Source: Grimontia indica (GTDB lineage: Bacteria; Pseudomonadota; Gammaproteobacteria; Enterobacterales; Vibrionaceae). Taken from it: a DNA stretch of 64,000 nt. How positions within the stretch are numbered: the stretch's first letter is position 1; every line of letters starts with the position of its first letter. Shown here piece by piece: positions 26,898 to 36,805 of this stretch. The position numbers and the translations under genes are program-made. Under the pieces are notes generated by a model that was given only the letters and a program-made list of their open reading frames with translations, was not told where the DNA came from and did not search any database. Where the stretch lies: positions 1 through 64,000 of the forward strand of contig NZ_ANFM02000033.1 in NCBI RefSeq assembly GCF_000333895.2. The letters run 5' to 3'.

Positions 26898-29147
26898 ATG
26901 AAAATCATGCTCGGCATCGTGGTGGCTATTGTCTCGCTTAGATGGTGGCCAGCGCTCCCGGAGCCCACGCTAATACTTGGGCTTCTCGCTGTCATCCTTG
27001 TCCAATGCAAACGCGTTCCCCTGTTTGTAATTGGTCTCACCATTGGCTGTCTGGTGGCGTCCAGCGCAGCGTCACTGCATTTGTTTAAAACCAGTACCGC
27101 TTTGACAGTGGTTCAGAATACTACCATAGCGGGCAAAGTTGGCAGCCTTTTTACAGGGGAAAATCAGCAAACAAGTGTAATCTTTGATGTCGACACGGTG
27201 AATGGACGGAAATTGAGCGCCTTTGAGAAATTCCGTGCCCGTTTTTATTGGCGCAGTGAATTTCCCGTAAAACAAGGGCAACACTGGGAGCTGAAGGTCC
27301 GAATTCGTGAACCTTATGGCAGGGTAAACGAAGCAGGCTTTGATGCAGAAACCTATTTTCTTTCAAAACATATTCATGCTAAAGGCACCGTACTTTCTGC
27401 GAATCTGATTGACGAAGAAATTTCAGCCAGGCAGTGGCTATTTGATCGGGTACTTCCCCAAATCCTACCTTTCGAAAACAGCGCATTCCTCGTCGCACTA
27501 GCGTTTGGTGAAAGGGCTTTTCTAACTAGCCAAGATTGGATGACGTTAAGGAATTCGGGGCTGGCACACCTTCTCGCGATTTCAGGGCTTCATATCGGTT
27601 TAGCATTCTTCTTCGGTTACAGGGTAACTAAGGCTTGCCTGCCGCTATTCAATCGATCAGATAGATATCTCTGGCTTTCGGTACTGGCAGGTTTGGGGTG
27701 TGCTATCACCTATGCTTGGTTGGCGGGCTTTTCTTTAACGGCTCAAAGAGCGCTCATTGCTTTGGTCGTTTTCATGGCGATTCGACAATCGGGTTTTAGC
27801 GTCAGTCCTTTCAATACCTTTTTGTTAGTCCTAGGGTTTGTATTACTTATTGATCCGCTGTCGGTGTTTTCCGTCAGTTTCTGGCTTTCTTTTGGTGCGG
27901 TAATGGTCCTTTGCGTCATGACGTTTACGACTGGAAGAGGGGAGTCAAAAGGTCCGTTGAATTACGTCATCCAGTTATTTCGCATGCAATGTTATCTCAT
28001 TGTCGGCATGTTACCTCTGACTTGGGCTTGGTTCGGGGGAGTCAGTTTCCTTTCTTTACTCTGCAATTTGATTGCGGTGCCCATCGTGAGTCTGCTGACG
28101 GTACCAATCATATTGCTCTCGCTTCTTGCAAGTTCAGTGTTTAGCGTCGCGTGGTTATGGTGTCTCGCTGACTATTCACTTTGGCCGATCCGCCAGATGT
28201 TAAATCAAGCTGATATCGGATGGTTGGATATTCAAAGTACTTCCCTAGGTTTTGTCCTTACTCTTGTCCTGATGCTGTATTTGCTATCGCTGGGAACATT
28301 TCGAAAGTTCAAAATGCTTTCTATTGTGATGATCCTTAGCTTGGTGGGCTGGCGTGGTTCCGCAGAGAAATCAAACGAATGGCAGGTTGATGTTCTTGAT
28401 GTCGGACATGGACTGGCAGTATTGGTCGAAAAGAATGGCGAAGCAATCCTCTATGACACAGGTGCTGCATGGTCAACAGGGAGTATTGCGCAATCTGTGG
28501 TTGAACCTATTCTTTCCTCTAGAAACAGCAAACTAACCGGGTTGATTCTCAGCCATGGAGACAATGATCACTCTGGTGGTGCGGATTGGGTCATCGAAAA
28601 TCTATCGCCAGATTGGGTGAGAGCACCTGAAGTTGGTGGTGGCTATATTCCTTGTGTCCGCGGAGCAGACTGGCAATGGCAATCACTGAACTTCGAGGTG
28701 TTATATCCCAACGAAGTGACTGAAGAGGCCAAAAACGAGGACTCTTGCGTTGTACGCATCTCAGACGGAAACTATTCAGTTTTGCTTACGGGAGACTTAC
28801 CCAAAGAGCAGGAGAACTGGCTGGTAGAGCGTGACGCTGATGTCAGTGCAAATGTACTGCTGGTTCCCCATCACGGTAGTAAGACATCTTCATCGTCAGG
28901 ATTTATCGATGCAGTCAATCCGAATGCGGCGATCGCATCGACGGGTCGATATACTCCGTGGAACTTGCCGAACCCAGATGTTGTCGATAGATACCGCGAG
29001 CGCAACATTTCCTGGTATGAAACCGGACAACACGGCCAAGTGAGTGTACATTTCTCAGACAAGGGTTGGCGGGTTAGTAGCCAACGTCTTGATATCGAGC
29101 CTTTTTGGCACAGGAAGATGTTTGGACCACCCCCAATAAAAGAGTAG
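26898..29147 (+). CDS. comEC: DNA internalisation protein ComEC/Rec2
   Basis: The 749-residue inner-membrane protein has the three parts of ComEC: an N-terminal OB-like periplasmic domain after two membrane helices, the central competence domain with many helices and the motif LAHLLAISGLHIGLAF near residues 220-236, and a C-terminal metallo-beta-lactamase-like domain with LILSHGDNDHSGGADW and VPHHGSKTSSS. It forms the channel for single-stranded DNA during natural transformation, and the C-terminal domain may be a nuclease. The metal-binding residues look intact. msbA follows after 35 bases, as in E. coli (ycaI-msbA). Confidence 0.92.
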   Translation: MKIMLGIVVAIVSLRWWPALPEPTLILGLLAVILVQCKRVPLFVIGLTIGCLVASSAASLHLFKTSTALTVVQNTTIAGKVGSLFTGENQQTSVIFDVDTVNGRKLSAFEKFRARFYWRSEFPVKQGQHWELKVRIREPYGRVNEAGFDAETYFLSKHIHAKGTVLSANLIDEEISARQWLFDRVLPQILPFENSAFLVALAFGERAFLTSQDWMTLRNSGLAHLLAISGLHIGLAFFFGYRVTKACLPLFNRSDRYLWLSVLAGLGCAITYAWLAGFSLTAQRALIALVVFMAIRQSGFSVSPFNTFLLVLGFVLLIDPLSVFSVSFWLSFGAVMVLCVMTFTTGRGESKGPLNYVIQLFRMQCYLIVGMLPLTWAWFGGVSFLSLLCNLIAVPIVSLLTVPIILLSLLASSVFSVAWLWCLADYSLWPIRQMLNQADIGWLDIQSTSLGFVLTLVLMLYLLSLGTFRKFKMLSIVMILSLVGWRGSAEKSNEWQVDVLDVGHGLAVLVEKNGEAILYDTGAAWSTGSIAQSVVEPILSSRNSKLTGLILSHGDNDHSGGADWVIENLSPDWVRAPEVGGGYIPCVRGADWQWQSLNFEVLYPNEVTEEAKNEDSCVVRISDGNYSVLLTGDLPKEQENWLVERDADVSANVLLVPHHGSKTSSSSGFIDAVNPNAAIASTGRYTPWNLPNPDVVDRYRERNISWYETGQHGQVSVHFSDKGWRVSSQRLDIEPFWHRKMFGPPPIKE

Positions 29148-29182
29148 AATGCCCGCTACTTGCAAGAATATAAGCAAATAAC

Positions 29183-30940
29183 ATGTCATCAAACTACCAA
29201 GACAAAACTACCTGGGAAACCTTTAAGCAGCTGTGGCCATACATCGCTAACTACAAAGCGGGTTTGGTGGTTGCTGTTATTGCGTTGATTGTTAACGCTG
29301 CGGGTGACACCCTTATGGTTTCTATGCTTAAGCCTTTGCTTGATGAAGGCTTTACGTATGATGCAGTCGAAAGCGATTTCCTGAAATGGATGCCGCTCTA
29401 TCTCGTTGGCTTAATGCTGATTCGTGGTGTGTCGAGTTTCGTTTCAGCATACTGCCTTTCTTGGGTATCCGGTAAAGTTGTGATGACCATGCGACGCCGC
29501 ATGTTTAACCATTTCATGAAGATGCCGGTGAGCTTCTTTGATAAAGAATCTTCCGGTGCGCTTCTCTCCCGTATTACTTACGACTCAGAACAAGTTGCCA
29601 ATGCGACCAGTGGTGCTTTGGTCAGCCTGGTTCGTGAAGGTGCTTCAATCATTGGTCTGATGATTCTGATGTTCTATAACAGCTGGCAGCTTTCGGCGAT
29701 CCTTTTGGTGATCGCGCCAATCGTTGCTATTGCTATTCGTATCGTTTCCAAGCGTTTCCGTAAAATTTCTTCCAACATGCAGGAAGCAATGGGTTCGGTG
29801 ACCTCATCTGCAGAGCAAATGCTGAAAGGCCACAAAGTTGTATTGAGCTTCGGTGGTCAGGAAGTCGAAAAGGCGCGTTTTGAGGATGTATCTAACCGCA
29901 TGCGCCAGCAAACGATGAAGCTGGTATCTGCTCAGGCGATTGCTAACCCTGTCATTCAGTTGATTGCGTCTTTTGCTCTGGTTGCTGTGCTTGTTTTGGC
30001 AAACACAGATGCTATCCGCAGTGAGTTGAGCGCCGGTACTTTTGCTGTTGTATTTGCTGCCATGTTCGGTCTGATGCGTCCTCTGAAAGCACTGACTAAC
30101 GTGACCTCACAATTCCAGCGTGGTATGGCTGCGTGTAACAGTTTGTTCGAGCTGATGGAACTGGAAACAGAGAAAGATAATGGTCAACATGTTGCTGAGC
30201 GCGTAAAAGGTGATGTTAAAGTCAACGATGTTGTCTTCACTTACCCAACCAAAGATGCGCCAGCGCTTAACCATGTTACCTTCGATTTGCCTGCAGGGCA
30301 GACGTTGGCGCTGGTGGGCCGCTCTGGTTCCGGTAAGAGTACCATTGCTAACCTGCTAACCCGTTTCTATGACATCGACAGCGGTGATATCACCATTGAT
30401 GGCGTAAAAATCGAAGATTACACCCTAAGTAACCTGCGTGATCACGTTGCCATCGTTTCCCAGAATGTTCACCTGTTTAACGATACCATCGCCAACAACA
30501 TTGCTTACGCGGCTGAGAACGAATACACCCGCGAAGAGATTGAGCGAGCAGCAGACTTGGCTTATGCGTCAGACTTTATCCGTAATATGGACAATGGTTT
30601 TGACACAATCATCGGTGAGAACGGTGTGAGCCTCTCTGGTGGTCAGCGTCAACGTATCGCTATTGCCCGCGCTTTGCTGCGTAATGCGCCAGTGCTGATT
30701 CTCGATGAGGCAACTTCTGCGTTGGATACCGAGTCAGAGCGTGCTATCCAGGCAGCGTTGGATGAGCTTCAAAAAGATCGAACCGTACTGGTGATTGCGC
30801 ACCGACTGTCGACCATTGAAAACGCTGATCAAATTCTGGTTGTCGATGAAGGTGAGATTGTCGAGCGTGGCACTCACGCAGACTTGCTCGCCAAAGATGG
30901 TGCATACGCACAGCTTCATCGTATCCAGTTTGGAGAATAA
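29183..30940 (+). CDS. msbA: Lipid A flippase MsbA
   Basis: The 585-residue half-transporter has a six-helix membrane domain ([28 protein letters not shown] onward) and a nucleotide-binding domain with Walker [10 protein letters not shown] near residue 380, signature [16 protein letters not shown], Walker [13 protein letters not shown] and the H-loop VIAHRLST. Homodimers flip core-lipid A across the inner membrane. The gene lies three bases before lpxK, whose product completes the substrate of this transporter, as in E. coli. Confidence 0.96.
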   Translation: MSSNYQDKTTWETFKQLWPYIANYKAGLVVAVIALIVNAAGDTLMVSMLKPLLDEGFTYDAVESDFLKWMPLYLVGLMLIRGVSSFVSAYCLSWVSGKVVMTMRRRMFNHFMKMPVSFFDKESSGALLSRITYDSEQVANATSGALVSLVREGASIIGLMILMFYNSWQLSAILLVIAPIVAIAIRIVSKRFRKISSNMQEAMGSVTSSAEQMLKGHKVVLSFGGQEVEKARFEDVSNRMRQQTMKLVSAQAIANPVIQLIASFALVAVLVLANTDAIRSELSAGTFAVVFAAMFGLMRPLKALTNVTSQFQRGMAACNSLFELMELETEKDNGQHVAERVKGDVKVNDVVFTYPTKDAPALNHVTFDLPAGQTLALVGRSGSGKSTIANLLTRFYDIDSGDITIDGVKIEDYTLSNLRDHVAIVSQNVHLFNDTIANNIAYAAENEYTREEIERAADLAYASDFIRNMDNGFDTIIGENGVSLSGGQRQRIAIARALLRNAPVLILDEATSALDTESERAIQAALDELQKDRTVLVIAHRLSTIENADQILVVDEGEIVERGTHADLLAKDGAYAQLHRIQFGE

Positions 30941-30943
30941 CGC

Positions 30944-31975
30944 TTGGCGGGTTTGGTCGAAAAAATCTGGTTTGAAAACCACCCGCTAGGTTGGATTGGC
31001 GCGCCACTTTTGTGGCCGCTGAGCAAGTTGTTTGGCGCGATTGCGAAAAGGCGTCGCGCAGCATTTTTAGCTGGCACCAGTGATGCATATCAGGCGCCAG
31101 TTCCTGTGATCGTTGTTGGTAACATCACGGTGGGCGGGAATGGCAAAACTCCCGTGGTGATTTGGCTGGTGGAGCAATTGAAAGCCAAAGGCTTTAATCC
31201 TGGTGTGGTTTCTCGAGGTTATGGCGGTAAAGCGGAAAGCTATCCGTTTGTCGTTGATGAAAACACCAACACCGACAAAGCGGGTGACGAGCCAGTTTTG
31301 ATTTACCAGCGCACCAAGGTACCTGTTGCTATTTCTCCTGTTCGCAGTGATGCCGTAAAGGCCCTGTTGCCATTGGGCGTAGATATTGTCATCACTGATG
31401 ATGGCCTTCAACATTACAAACTGGCGCGAGATATTGAATTCGTTATCGTTGATGGTGAACGTCGTTTCGGGAATCAACATTACATGCCGTTTGGTCCGCT
31501 GCGCGAGCAGATTGATCGCTTGGGTAATGTCGATTTCGTTGTCTGCAACGGCGGTGAAGCAGAAGCGGATGAAATCGCGATGTCGCTGAAACCGGCTGAG
31601 TTCATCAACCTGAAAACAGGCGAACGTGCTGCTGCTGATTCGCTCGACGCCTCTGTTGCCTTGGCAGGAATCGGGAACCCACAGCGCTTTTTTAACACTT
31701 TGGCGTCACTTGGTGTTAAGCCAGTGCACTGCGAGCCTTTTGCTGATCATAAAGCGTTTGAATATACCCAATTGGACGCATTGGCGAGGAAAGGCCAGAA
31801 TTTGCTGATGACGGAAAAAGACGCAGTGAAATGCCGCGCCTTTATCAACCAGTACCCAGACATTGAAAATTGGTGGTATCTGCCTGTTGACGCTGCATTT
31901 AGCGACACAGATACGGCCAACATTTTGAACAAAATCATGAATGTGAAGGATGGATATGGATCACCGACTGCTTGA
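30944..31975 (+). CDS. lpxK: Tetraacyldisaccharide 4'-kinase LpxK
   Basis: The 343-residue membrane-associated kinase phosphorylates the 4' position of the lipid A precursor. An N-terminal amphipathic/hydrophobic segment ([23 protein letters not shown]) precedes the P-loop [10 protein letters not shown] near residues 63-72, and [12 protein letters not shown] carries the catalytic Asp and His. The C-terminal [13 protein letters not shown] matches the family. The start is TTG at 30944, eight bases after GGAG; no ATG is available near it. It overlaps the next gene by 20 bases. Confidence 0.94.
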   Translation: MAGLVEKIWFENHPLGWIGAPLLWPLSKLFGAIAKRRRAAFLAGTSDAYQAPVPVIVVGNITVGGNGKTPVVIWLVEQLKAKGFNPGVVSRGYGGKAESYPFVVDENTNTDKAGDEPVLIYQRTKVPVAISPVRSDAVKALLPLGVDIVITDDGLQHYKLARDIEFVIVDGERRFGNQHYMPFGPLREQIDRLGNVDFVVCNGGEAEADEIAMSLKPAEFINLKTGERAAADSLDASVALAGIGNPQRFFNTLASLGVKPVHCEPFADHKAFEYTQLDALARKGQNLLMTEKDAVKCRAFINQYPDIENWWYLPVDAAFSDTDTANILNKIMNVKDGYGSPTA

Positions 31976-32138
31976 AATCGTTGCTTGCCCTGCTTGTAAG
32001 GGAAAGCTCAACTACAACAAAGAAAATAACGAGTTGGTATGTAAATTCGACCGCTTGGCTTATCCAATCCGCGAAGGTATTCCAGTCATGCTGACAACAG
32101 AAGCACGCGAAATGTCTTCTGACGAGGTTAAACAATGA
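31956..32138 (+). CDS. ycaR: Trm112-family small protein YcaR
   Basis: The 60-residue protein is colinear with E. coli YcaR ([18 protein letters not shown]). The Trm112-type fold uses cysteines to bind zinc; only CPAC (12-15) and a single Cys later (VCKF) are seen, so the site may be incomplete. The start at 31956 matches the E. coli length of 60, with GAAGGA five bases upstream; an ATG at 31950 is possible. It overlaps lpxK and kdsB, so all three are coupled. Confidence 0.9.
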   Translation: MDHRLLEIVACPACKGKLNYNKENNELVCKFDRLAYPIREGIPVMLTTEAREMSSDEVKQ

Positions 32139-32887
32139 AATTCACCGTGGTGATCCCGGCGCGTTATGCGTCGAGCCGCCTACCTGCAAAACCACTGGTT
32201 GATATCGGTGGCAAGCCGATGATCCAATGGGTTTATGAACAGGCAATGAAGTCAGGCGCAGACAAAGTCATCATTGCGACTGACGATCAACGCATTGTTG
32301 ATGCAGCAAATGCCTTTGGTGGTGAAGTATGCATGACACGCGAAGATCATCAGTCAGGCACTGAGCGCTTGGCGGAAGTGGTTGAGAAATACAACTTGGC
32401 TGCTGATGAAATCATCGTGAATGTTCAAGGTGATGAACCACTGATCCCGCCTAGTGTTATTCGTCAGGTGGCAGAGAACTTAGCCCGCAGTGAAGCGCCG
32501 ATGTCGACACTGGCCATCAACATTGATCATGTAGACGAAGTGTTCAACCCGAATGCCGTGAAAGTGGTGACGGACAAAGACGGTTACGCATTGTATTTCA
32601 GCCGTGCAACGATTCCTTGGGATCGTGATAATTTTGCTAAAGCGCCAGCTGAAATCCATCACAACCTGAAACGTCATATTGGCATTTATGGTTACCGTGC
32701 GGGCTTTATTAATACCTACATCAACTGGGAACCAAGCCCAATTGAGCATATCGAATGTTTGGAACAGCTTCGTGTGCTTTGGTATGGCGAGAAAATCCAT
32801 GTGGATGTTGCTATTGAAGCGCCGCCAGCGGGTGTTGATACCCCGGAAGATTTGGAAGTGGTGCGTAAGCTGATTGCCGCTCAATAA
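32135..32887 (+). CDS. kdsB: CMP-KDO synthetase KdsB
   Basis: The 250-residue cytidylyltransferase activates KDO with CTP for addition to lipid A. The nucleotide-binding opening [22 protein letters not shown], the IATDD and NVQGDEPLI metal site, and [13 protein letters not shown] at the end are typical. The start overlaps the ycaR stop as ATGA. It closes the comEC-msbA-lpxK-ycaR-kdsB run, which ends at the terminator at 32905-32934. Confidence 0.96.
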   Translation: MKFTVVIPARYASSRLPAKPLVDIGGKPMIQWVYEQAMKSGADKVIIATDDQRIVDAANAFGGEVCMTREDHQSGTERLAEVVEKYNLAADEIIVNVQGDEPLIPPSVIRQVAENLARSEAPMSTLAINIDHVDEVFNPNAVKVVTDKDGYALYFSRATIPWDRDNFAKAPAEIHHNLKRHIGIYGYRAGFINTYINWEPSPIEHIECLEQLRVLWYGEKIHVDVAIEAPPAGVDTPEDLEVVRKLIAAQ

Positions 32888-32904
32888 TCTGATTATTGAT
32901 AGAA

Positions 32905-32934
32905 AAAACGCCCTGACTCAGTCAGGGCGTTTTC
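32905..32934. terminator. Bidirectional terminator kdsB / elyC
   Basis: AAAACGCCCTGAC pairs perfectly with GTCAGGGCGTTTT around a TCA loop, with A and T tracts on both sides, between convergent genes. Confidence 0.8.
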
Positions 32935-32955
32935 ATTTCTGGTTCAAAAAGCGTG

Positions 32956-33846
32956 TTAATTGGCAGGCGCTAGATTATCCGCATTGGGATTGATAGCCTG
33001 ATCCAGCTCTTCGATATCTTCCATCACTGCATCTTTAGTTTGCTCCGGAGAGGTAACGGGATCACCATCAAGCACCGCTTCCTGTTGGGCGACTTTGTCC
33101 CTTAGGCGTTGCCATAATTGTCCCAGGTTTTCGTGCCAGTAACGTTCAAACTGCTCAAGGTACTGCGCACGAGGGCCGTACTTGATCCACGGTTGGTGAA
33201 TCTCTTTCTGCGCCATGAAGTTGGTTGGTGCTGGAATTGGGTTCAAACCTGCATTCTCGAACTCATACATTGCACGTGGCATATGGTTTGCCGACGTTAC
33301 CAGAACCAGATTGCTGTCACCGACAACTGATGCAGCCTGGAAAGCCTCTTCCCAGGTGTCTTTTGCGGTTTCGAGTAACAGGATATTGTTCTTGTTGACA
33401 CCTAGCGCCATTGCCACCCGCGCGAGCATGCGAGCATGGCTCACTTCATATCCACCGTCATAGCCAGACAGGATAAGCTTTGAGGTTGGGTACATAAAGT
33501 GAATGCGAACACCTTCAGCAAGGCGCATGAGCGCCACACGTGACAATTCTGAGGTTGGCGGAATCTCATCATCAACGACATGTCCGTGACCTAACACCAT
33601 CACGTACTCGACGGGATCCTCCGGTGGAAGGAATGGCTCATATTGCCTTTCCAGCTTGATAAGCAGTGAAGAGGTGAAAGGCTGAAAAGATGCCAAGAAG
33701 ATTAACAGCAGCGAAACAAAAACGAGGAACGAACCGAAGCCTTTGCGCTGGGTAAACCAGATCAAAAAGAGACCGAAGAATCCAAGAAGCAGTAGCGCAG
33801 GCAAGGGCATCAGTAAAGTTGATATAAGTTTTTTTAGTTCAAACAT
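32956..33846 (-). CDS. elyC: Envelope biogenesis factor ElyC (DUF218)
   Basis: The 296-residue inner-membrane protein has two N-terminal hydrophobic helices (residues about 10-32 and 37-58) and a DUF218 domain (YVMVLGHGHVVDDEIPPTSELSRVALMRLAEGV, LILSGYDGG, LVTSANHMPRAMYEFENAGL). E. coli ElyC (YcbC) is needed for peptidoglycan assembly and envelope integrity at low temperature. A C-terminal acidic extension of roughly 40 residues (EQTKDAVMEDIEELDQAINPN) goes beyond the usual domain end. It diverges from cmoM, as in E. coli. Confidence 0.9.
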   Translation of the reverse strand: MFELKKLISTLLMPLPALLLLGFFGLFLIWFTQRKGFGSFLVFVSLLLIFLASFQPFTSSLLIKLERQYEPFLPPEDPVEYVMVLGHGHVVDDEIPPTSELSRVALMRLAEGVRIHFMYPTSKLILSGYDGGYEVSHARMLARVAMALGVNKNNILLLETAKDTWEEAFQAASVVGDSNLVLVTSANHMPRAMYEFENAGLNPIPAPTNFMAQKEIHQPWIKYGPRAQYLEQFERYWHENLGQLWQRLRDKVAQQEAVLDGDPVTSPEQTKDAVMEDIEELDQAINPNADNLAPAN

Positions 33847-33959
33847 GAAATGTCGCCCGAAATATAGTCAAACAGGGGCCAGAAAGTGCATCAGACCTTT
33901 ATTAACGGCAGGCTTATGCGAAAATAAACCCCTTAGCAGACAATGATAACGAAGGCACT

Positions 33960-34742
33960 GTGACAGAGGATAGAAATTTCGACGACATTGCCCACAAATT
34001 TGTTAAAAACATTTATGGCTCGGGCAAGGGAGAAATCCGCCAAGCCGTTGTTTGGCAAGATCTCGAATCAATACTTAGCCGCTTGGGTGAATCCAGTCCA
34101 TTAGACATTTTGGACGCTGGAGGCGGTTTAGCGCAGTTATCGCAACAAATTGCACATCGTGGACACAAAGTCACCTTGTGTGATCTTTCTTCACAGATGC
34201 TCGAACTGGCGGAAAAAGATATCGGAGAAGCAGGCCTCCTGCCGCAATATCGCTTCGTCCACGCGCCTGCGCAGGAAATCGCAAAGCATGTTGATAAACC
34301 ATTCGATTTGATGCTTTTTCATGCGGTGATGGAATGGTTGGCAGATCCACGTGAAGCACTGGATGTCGTACTGTCACAAGTTAAGCCGGGCGGTGTTGCT
34401 TCGGTCATGTTCTACAACCAAAATGGATTGCTGTTTAAGAATTTAATTTGCGGCAATTTGACCCATGTAGAAGAAGGCATGCCGCACAGAAAACGTTTCA
34501 AACTCCAGCCTCAAAAAGGTCTTCAACCGGAAGATGTTTACCAGTGGATTGAAGAGGCCGGTTTTACCATTTTAGGGAAAAGTGGTGTCCGCACGTTCCA
34601 TGACTATATGAAAGACACGAGAACGGGCGAGTTCACCTTTGAACAGGTGGTGGCGATGGAGCAAAAGCTTTGTCGTCAGGAACCTTTTATCTCGTTAGGT
34701 CGCTACATTCACGTGTACGCGCAAAGGCCTCTCGAGCCATAA
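33960..34742 (+). CDS. cmoM: tRNA 5-carboxymethoxyuridine methyltransferase CmoM
   Basis: The 260-residue class I methyltransferase has the SAM-binding motif [18 protein letters not shown] near residues 47-64, the acidic end of strand 2 in [11 protein letters not shown] and the motif [11 protein letters not shown]. In E. coli CmoM (SmtA) makes the methyl ester of cmo5U at tRNA position 34 and lies just before mukF. The start is GTG at 33960, with GAAGG close upstream. mukF follows after 37 bases, so they may be cotranscribed. Confidence 0.92.
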   Translation: MTEDRNFDDIAHKFVKNIYGSGKGEIRQAVVWQDLESILSRLGESSPLDILDAGGGLAQLSQQIAHRGHKVTLCDLSSQMLELAEKDIGEAGLLPQYRFVHAPAQEIAKHVDKPFDLMLFHAVMEWLADPREALDVVLSQVKPGGVASVMFYNQNGLLFKNLICGNLTHVEEGMPHRKRFKLQPQKGLQPEDVYQWIEEAGFTILGKSGVRTFHDYMKDTRTGEFTFEQVVAMEQKLCRQEPFISLGRYIHVYAQRPLEP

Positions 34743-34779
34743 CGATTACAAGATTACACGTATACAACAAGGAAAACGG

Positions 34780-36102
34780 ATGAGCGAATTCTCTCAGACT
34801 GTTCCTGAGTTGGTTGGTTGGGTGAAAACGAATGACTTCTCCCTCAATCTGCCGCCGGAACGGCTGGCATTTCTCCTTGCCGTTGCTGTACTTAGCAACG
34901 AGCGCTATGAGGAGGAGCTAGGGGAAGGGGAGCTGATTGATGCATTCCGTATCGTCAGTGACCAATTCGATCAAGCTAGCGAAACCATTGCGTTTCGTGC
35001 GAACAATGCCATCAACGACTTGGTACGCAGCCGCCTGCTAAGCCGTTTCACCAGTGAAATGACGGACGGTGCGAGTATTTACCGACTCACACCGCTGGCA
35101 CTGGGTATCAGCGATTACTATGCGCGTCACCGCGAATACAGCTCTCTCAAGCTTTCTATTCAACTGTCCATGGTGGCAGATGAGATTGAAAAAGCCCTGA
35201 CGGCTGCAGAAGAAGACGGCGATGCAGATTTCTGGCGTAAGAATGTTTACGGCGTACTGAAGTATTCAGTGGCCGAAATTTTCGATCGTATCGATCTGAA
35301 CCAACGCACCATGGATGAACAGCAGCAGAAAGTGAAAGAAGACATTGCTGCGCTGTTAAATCAGGACTGGCAGGCGGCGATTGCCAACTGTGAGCAACTG
35401 CTGAACGAAACGTCCAGTACCCTGCGTGAACTGCAAGACACTCTGCAATCAGCCGGTGACCAGTTGCAAACCCAGCTTTTGAATATTCAGGAACAGGTAC
35501 AAGGCCGCGACGATTTAGATTTCGTTGATGCCATGATCTACAACCTGCAAATGAAGCTGGACCGCATCGTGAACTGGGGCCAGCAGGCGATTGACCTGTG
35601 GATCGGTTACGACCGCCACGTTCACAAATTTATTCGTAATGCCATCGACATGGACAAGAACCGCGCGTTTAGCCAGCGTCTTCGCCAGTCGGTGACAGAA
35701 TACTTCGATAACCCATGGTTCCTGACCTTTGCCGATGCAGAGCGTCTACGCGATATGCGTGACGAAGCACTGGTACTTCGTGATGACGAAGTGACAGGCG
35801 AAATGCCGGCAGAAGTCGAGTTTGAGGAACTGACACTGGTTAACGACCAATTGAGCGACCAAATCTCTGACATGCTGTCTCGTCACCGTACGACGGGCGA
35901 GGGCATTGATTTGGGCGTGGTACTGAAAAACTATCTGGCTCAACACCCACAAGCACGCCACTTCGACTTAGCGCGGATTGTGATCAACCAAGCGGTTCGC
36001 CTTGGTTACTCGCAATCTGACTTGAGTGCGATTCAGCCGGACTGGCAGGCAATTAACGATTATGGAGCCAAGGTACAAGCGAATGTCATCGATAAATATT
36101 GA
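34780..36102 (+). CDS. mukF: Chromosome partition protein MukF (kleisin)
   Basis: The 440-residue kleisin of the MukBEF condensin has an N-terminal winged-helix dimerisation region ([31 protein letters not shown]), a helical middle, and a C-terminal winged helix ([24 protein letters not shown]) that contacts the MukB head. The ATG follows AAGGAAAACGG. The mukE gene starts inside its last 20 bases, so expression is coupled. Confidence 0.96.
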   Translation: MSEFSQTVPELVGWVKTNDFSLNLPPERLAFLLAVAVLSNERYEEELGEGELIDAFRIVSDQFDQASETIAFRANNAINDLVRSRLLSRFTSEMTDGASIYRLTPLALGISDYYARHREYSSLKLSIQLSMVADEIEKALTAAEEDGDADFWRKNVYGVLKYSVAEIFDRIDLNQRTMDEQQQKVKEDIAALLNQDWQAAIANCEQLLNETSSTLRELQDTLQSAGDQLQTQLLNIQEQVQGRDDLDFVDAMIYNLQMKLDRIVNWGQQAIDLWIGYDRHVHKFIRNAIDMDKNRAFSQRLRQSVTEYFDNPWFLTFADAERLRDMRDEALVLRDDEVTGEMPAEVEFEELTLVNDQLSDQISDMLSRHRTTGEGIDLGVVLKNYLAQHPQARHFDLARIVINQAVRLGYSQSDLSAIQPDWQAINDYGAKVQANVIDKY

Positions 36103-36805
36103 AGAATTTATGCCGGAAGAATTGGCCAAAGCGATTGCCAATCCTTTATTCCCGGCTTTGGATAGTGCGCTGCGTGCTGGCCGCCATATTGCTAGCGAAG
36201 ATCTGGATAATCATGCATACCTGATTGAATTTGAAAGCCCGTTGCAGCACTTCTACCAGCGTTATAACGCTGAGTTGGTGCGTGCGCCGGAAGGCTTTTT
36301 CTATCTGCGTCCGCGTTCAACCTCACTGATCGGACGCGCAGTGTTGTCCGAACTCGACATGCTGGTGGGTAAGGTCCTTTGTTTCCTTTACCTGAGCCCA
36401 GAGCGTCTGGCGCAGGAAGGTATTTTCACCACTCAGGAACTGTTTGACGAGCTACTGACGCTGGCAGACGAGAAAAAACTGATGAAGCTGGTGACATTGC
36501 GTGCATCTGGGTCTGACTTAGACCGTGAAAAACTGTTCGACAAAGTGAAGACCTCACTGCGTCGTCTTCGCCGCTTGGGCATGATTGTGCCAATCGGTGA
36601 GAACGGGAAATTCCGCGTGAGCGAAGCGACATTCCGCTTCGGTGCCGATGTGCGCGCGGGAGACGATATCCGCGAAGCACAACTGCGTCTGATCCGTGAT
36701 GGCGAAGCTGTCATCCACACCCAAGAGCACGCTCAATCAAGCCTGCTGAAAGATGAAGAACACGACGAAGAGCGTGAAGATGATGATCAGGAGGTTCAGG
36801 CATGA
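36083..36805 (+). CDS. mukE: Chromosome partition protein MukE (kite subunit)
   Basis: The 240-residue protein matches E. coli MukE from [31 protein letters not shown]. Two winged-helix domains bind MukF and DNA; the C-terminal tail is acidic ([14 protein letters not shown]). The start at 36083 is supported by AAGG upstream and by the E. coli start; the reading frame extends to 36026 only within mukF. It overlaps mukF by 20 bases and mukB by four. Confidence 0.95.
   Translation: MSSINIEEFMPEELAKAIANPLFPALDSALRAGRHIASEDLDNHAYLIEFESPLQHFYQRYNAELVRAPEGFFYLRPRSTSLIGRAVLSELDMLVGKVLCFLYLSPERLAQEGIFTTQELFDELLTLADEKKLMKLVTLRASGSDLDREKLFDKVKTSLRRLRRLGMIVPIGENGKFRVSEATFRFGADVRAGDDIREAQLRLIRDGEAVIHTQEHAQSSLLKDEEHDEEREDDDQEVQA

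Noticed and set aside
26371-26901. 176-residue plus-strand reading frame opposite the DUF2062 gene
   Set aside because: It is the antisense shadow of a clear membrane-protein gene, with no family features and no suitable ribosome binding site.
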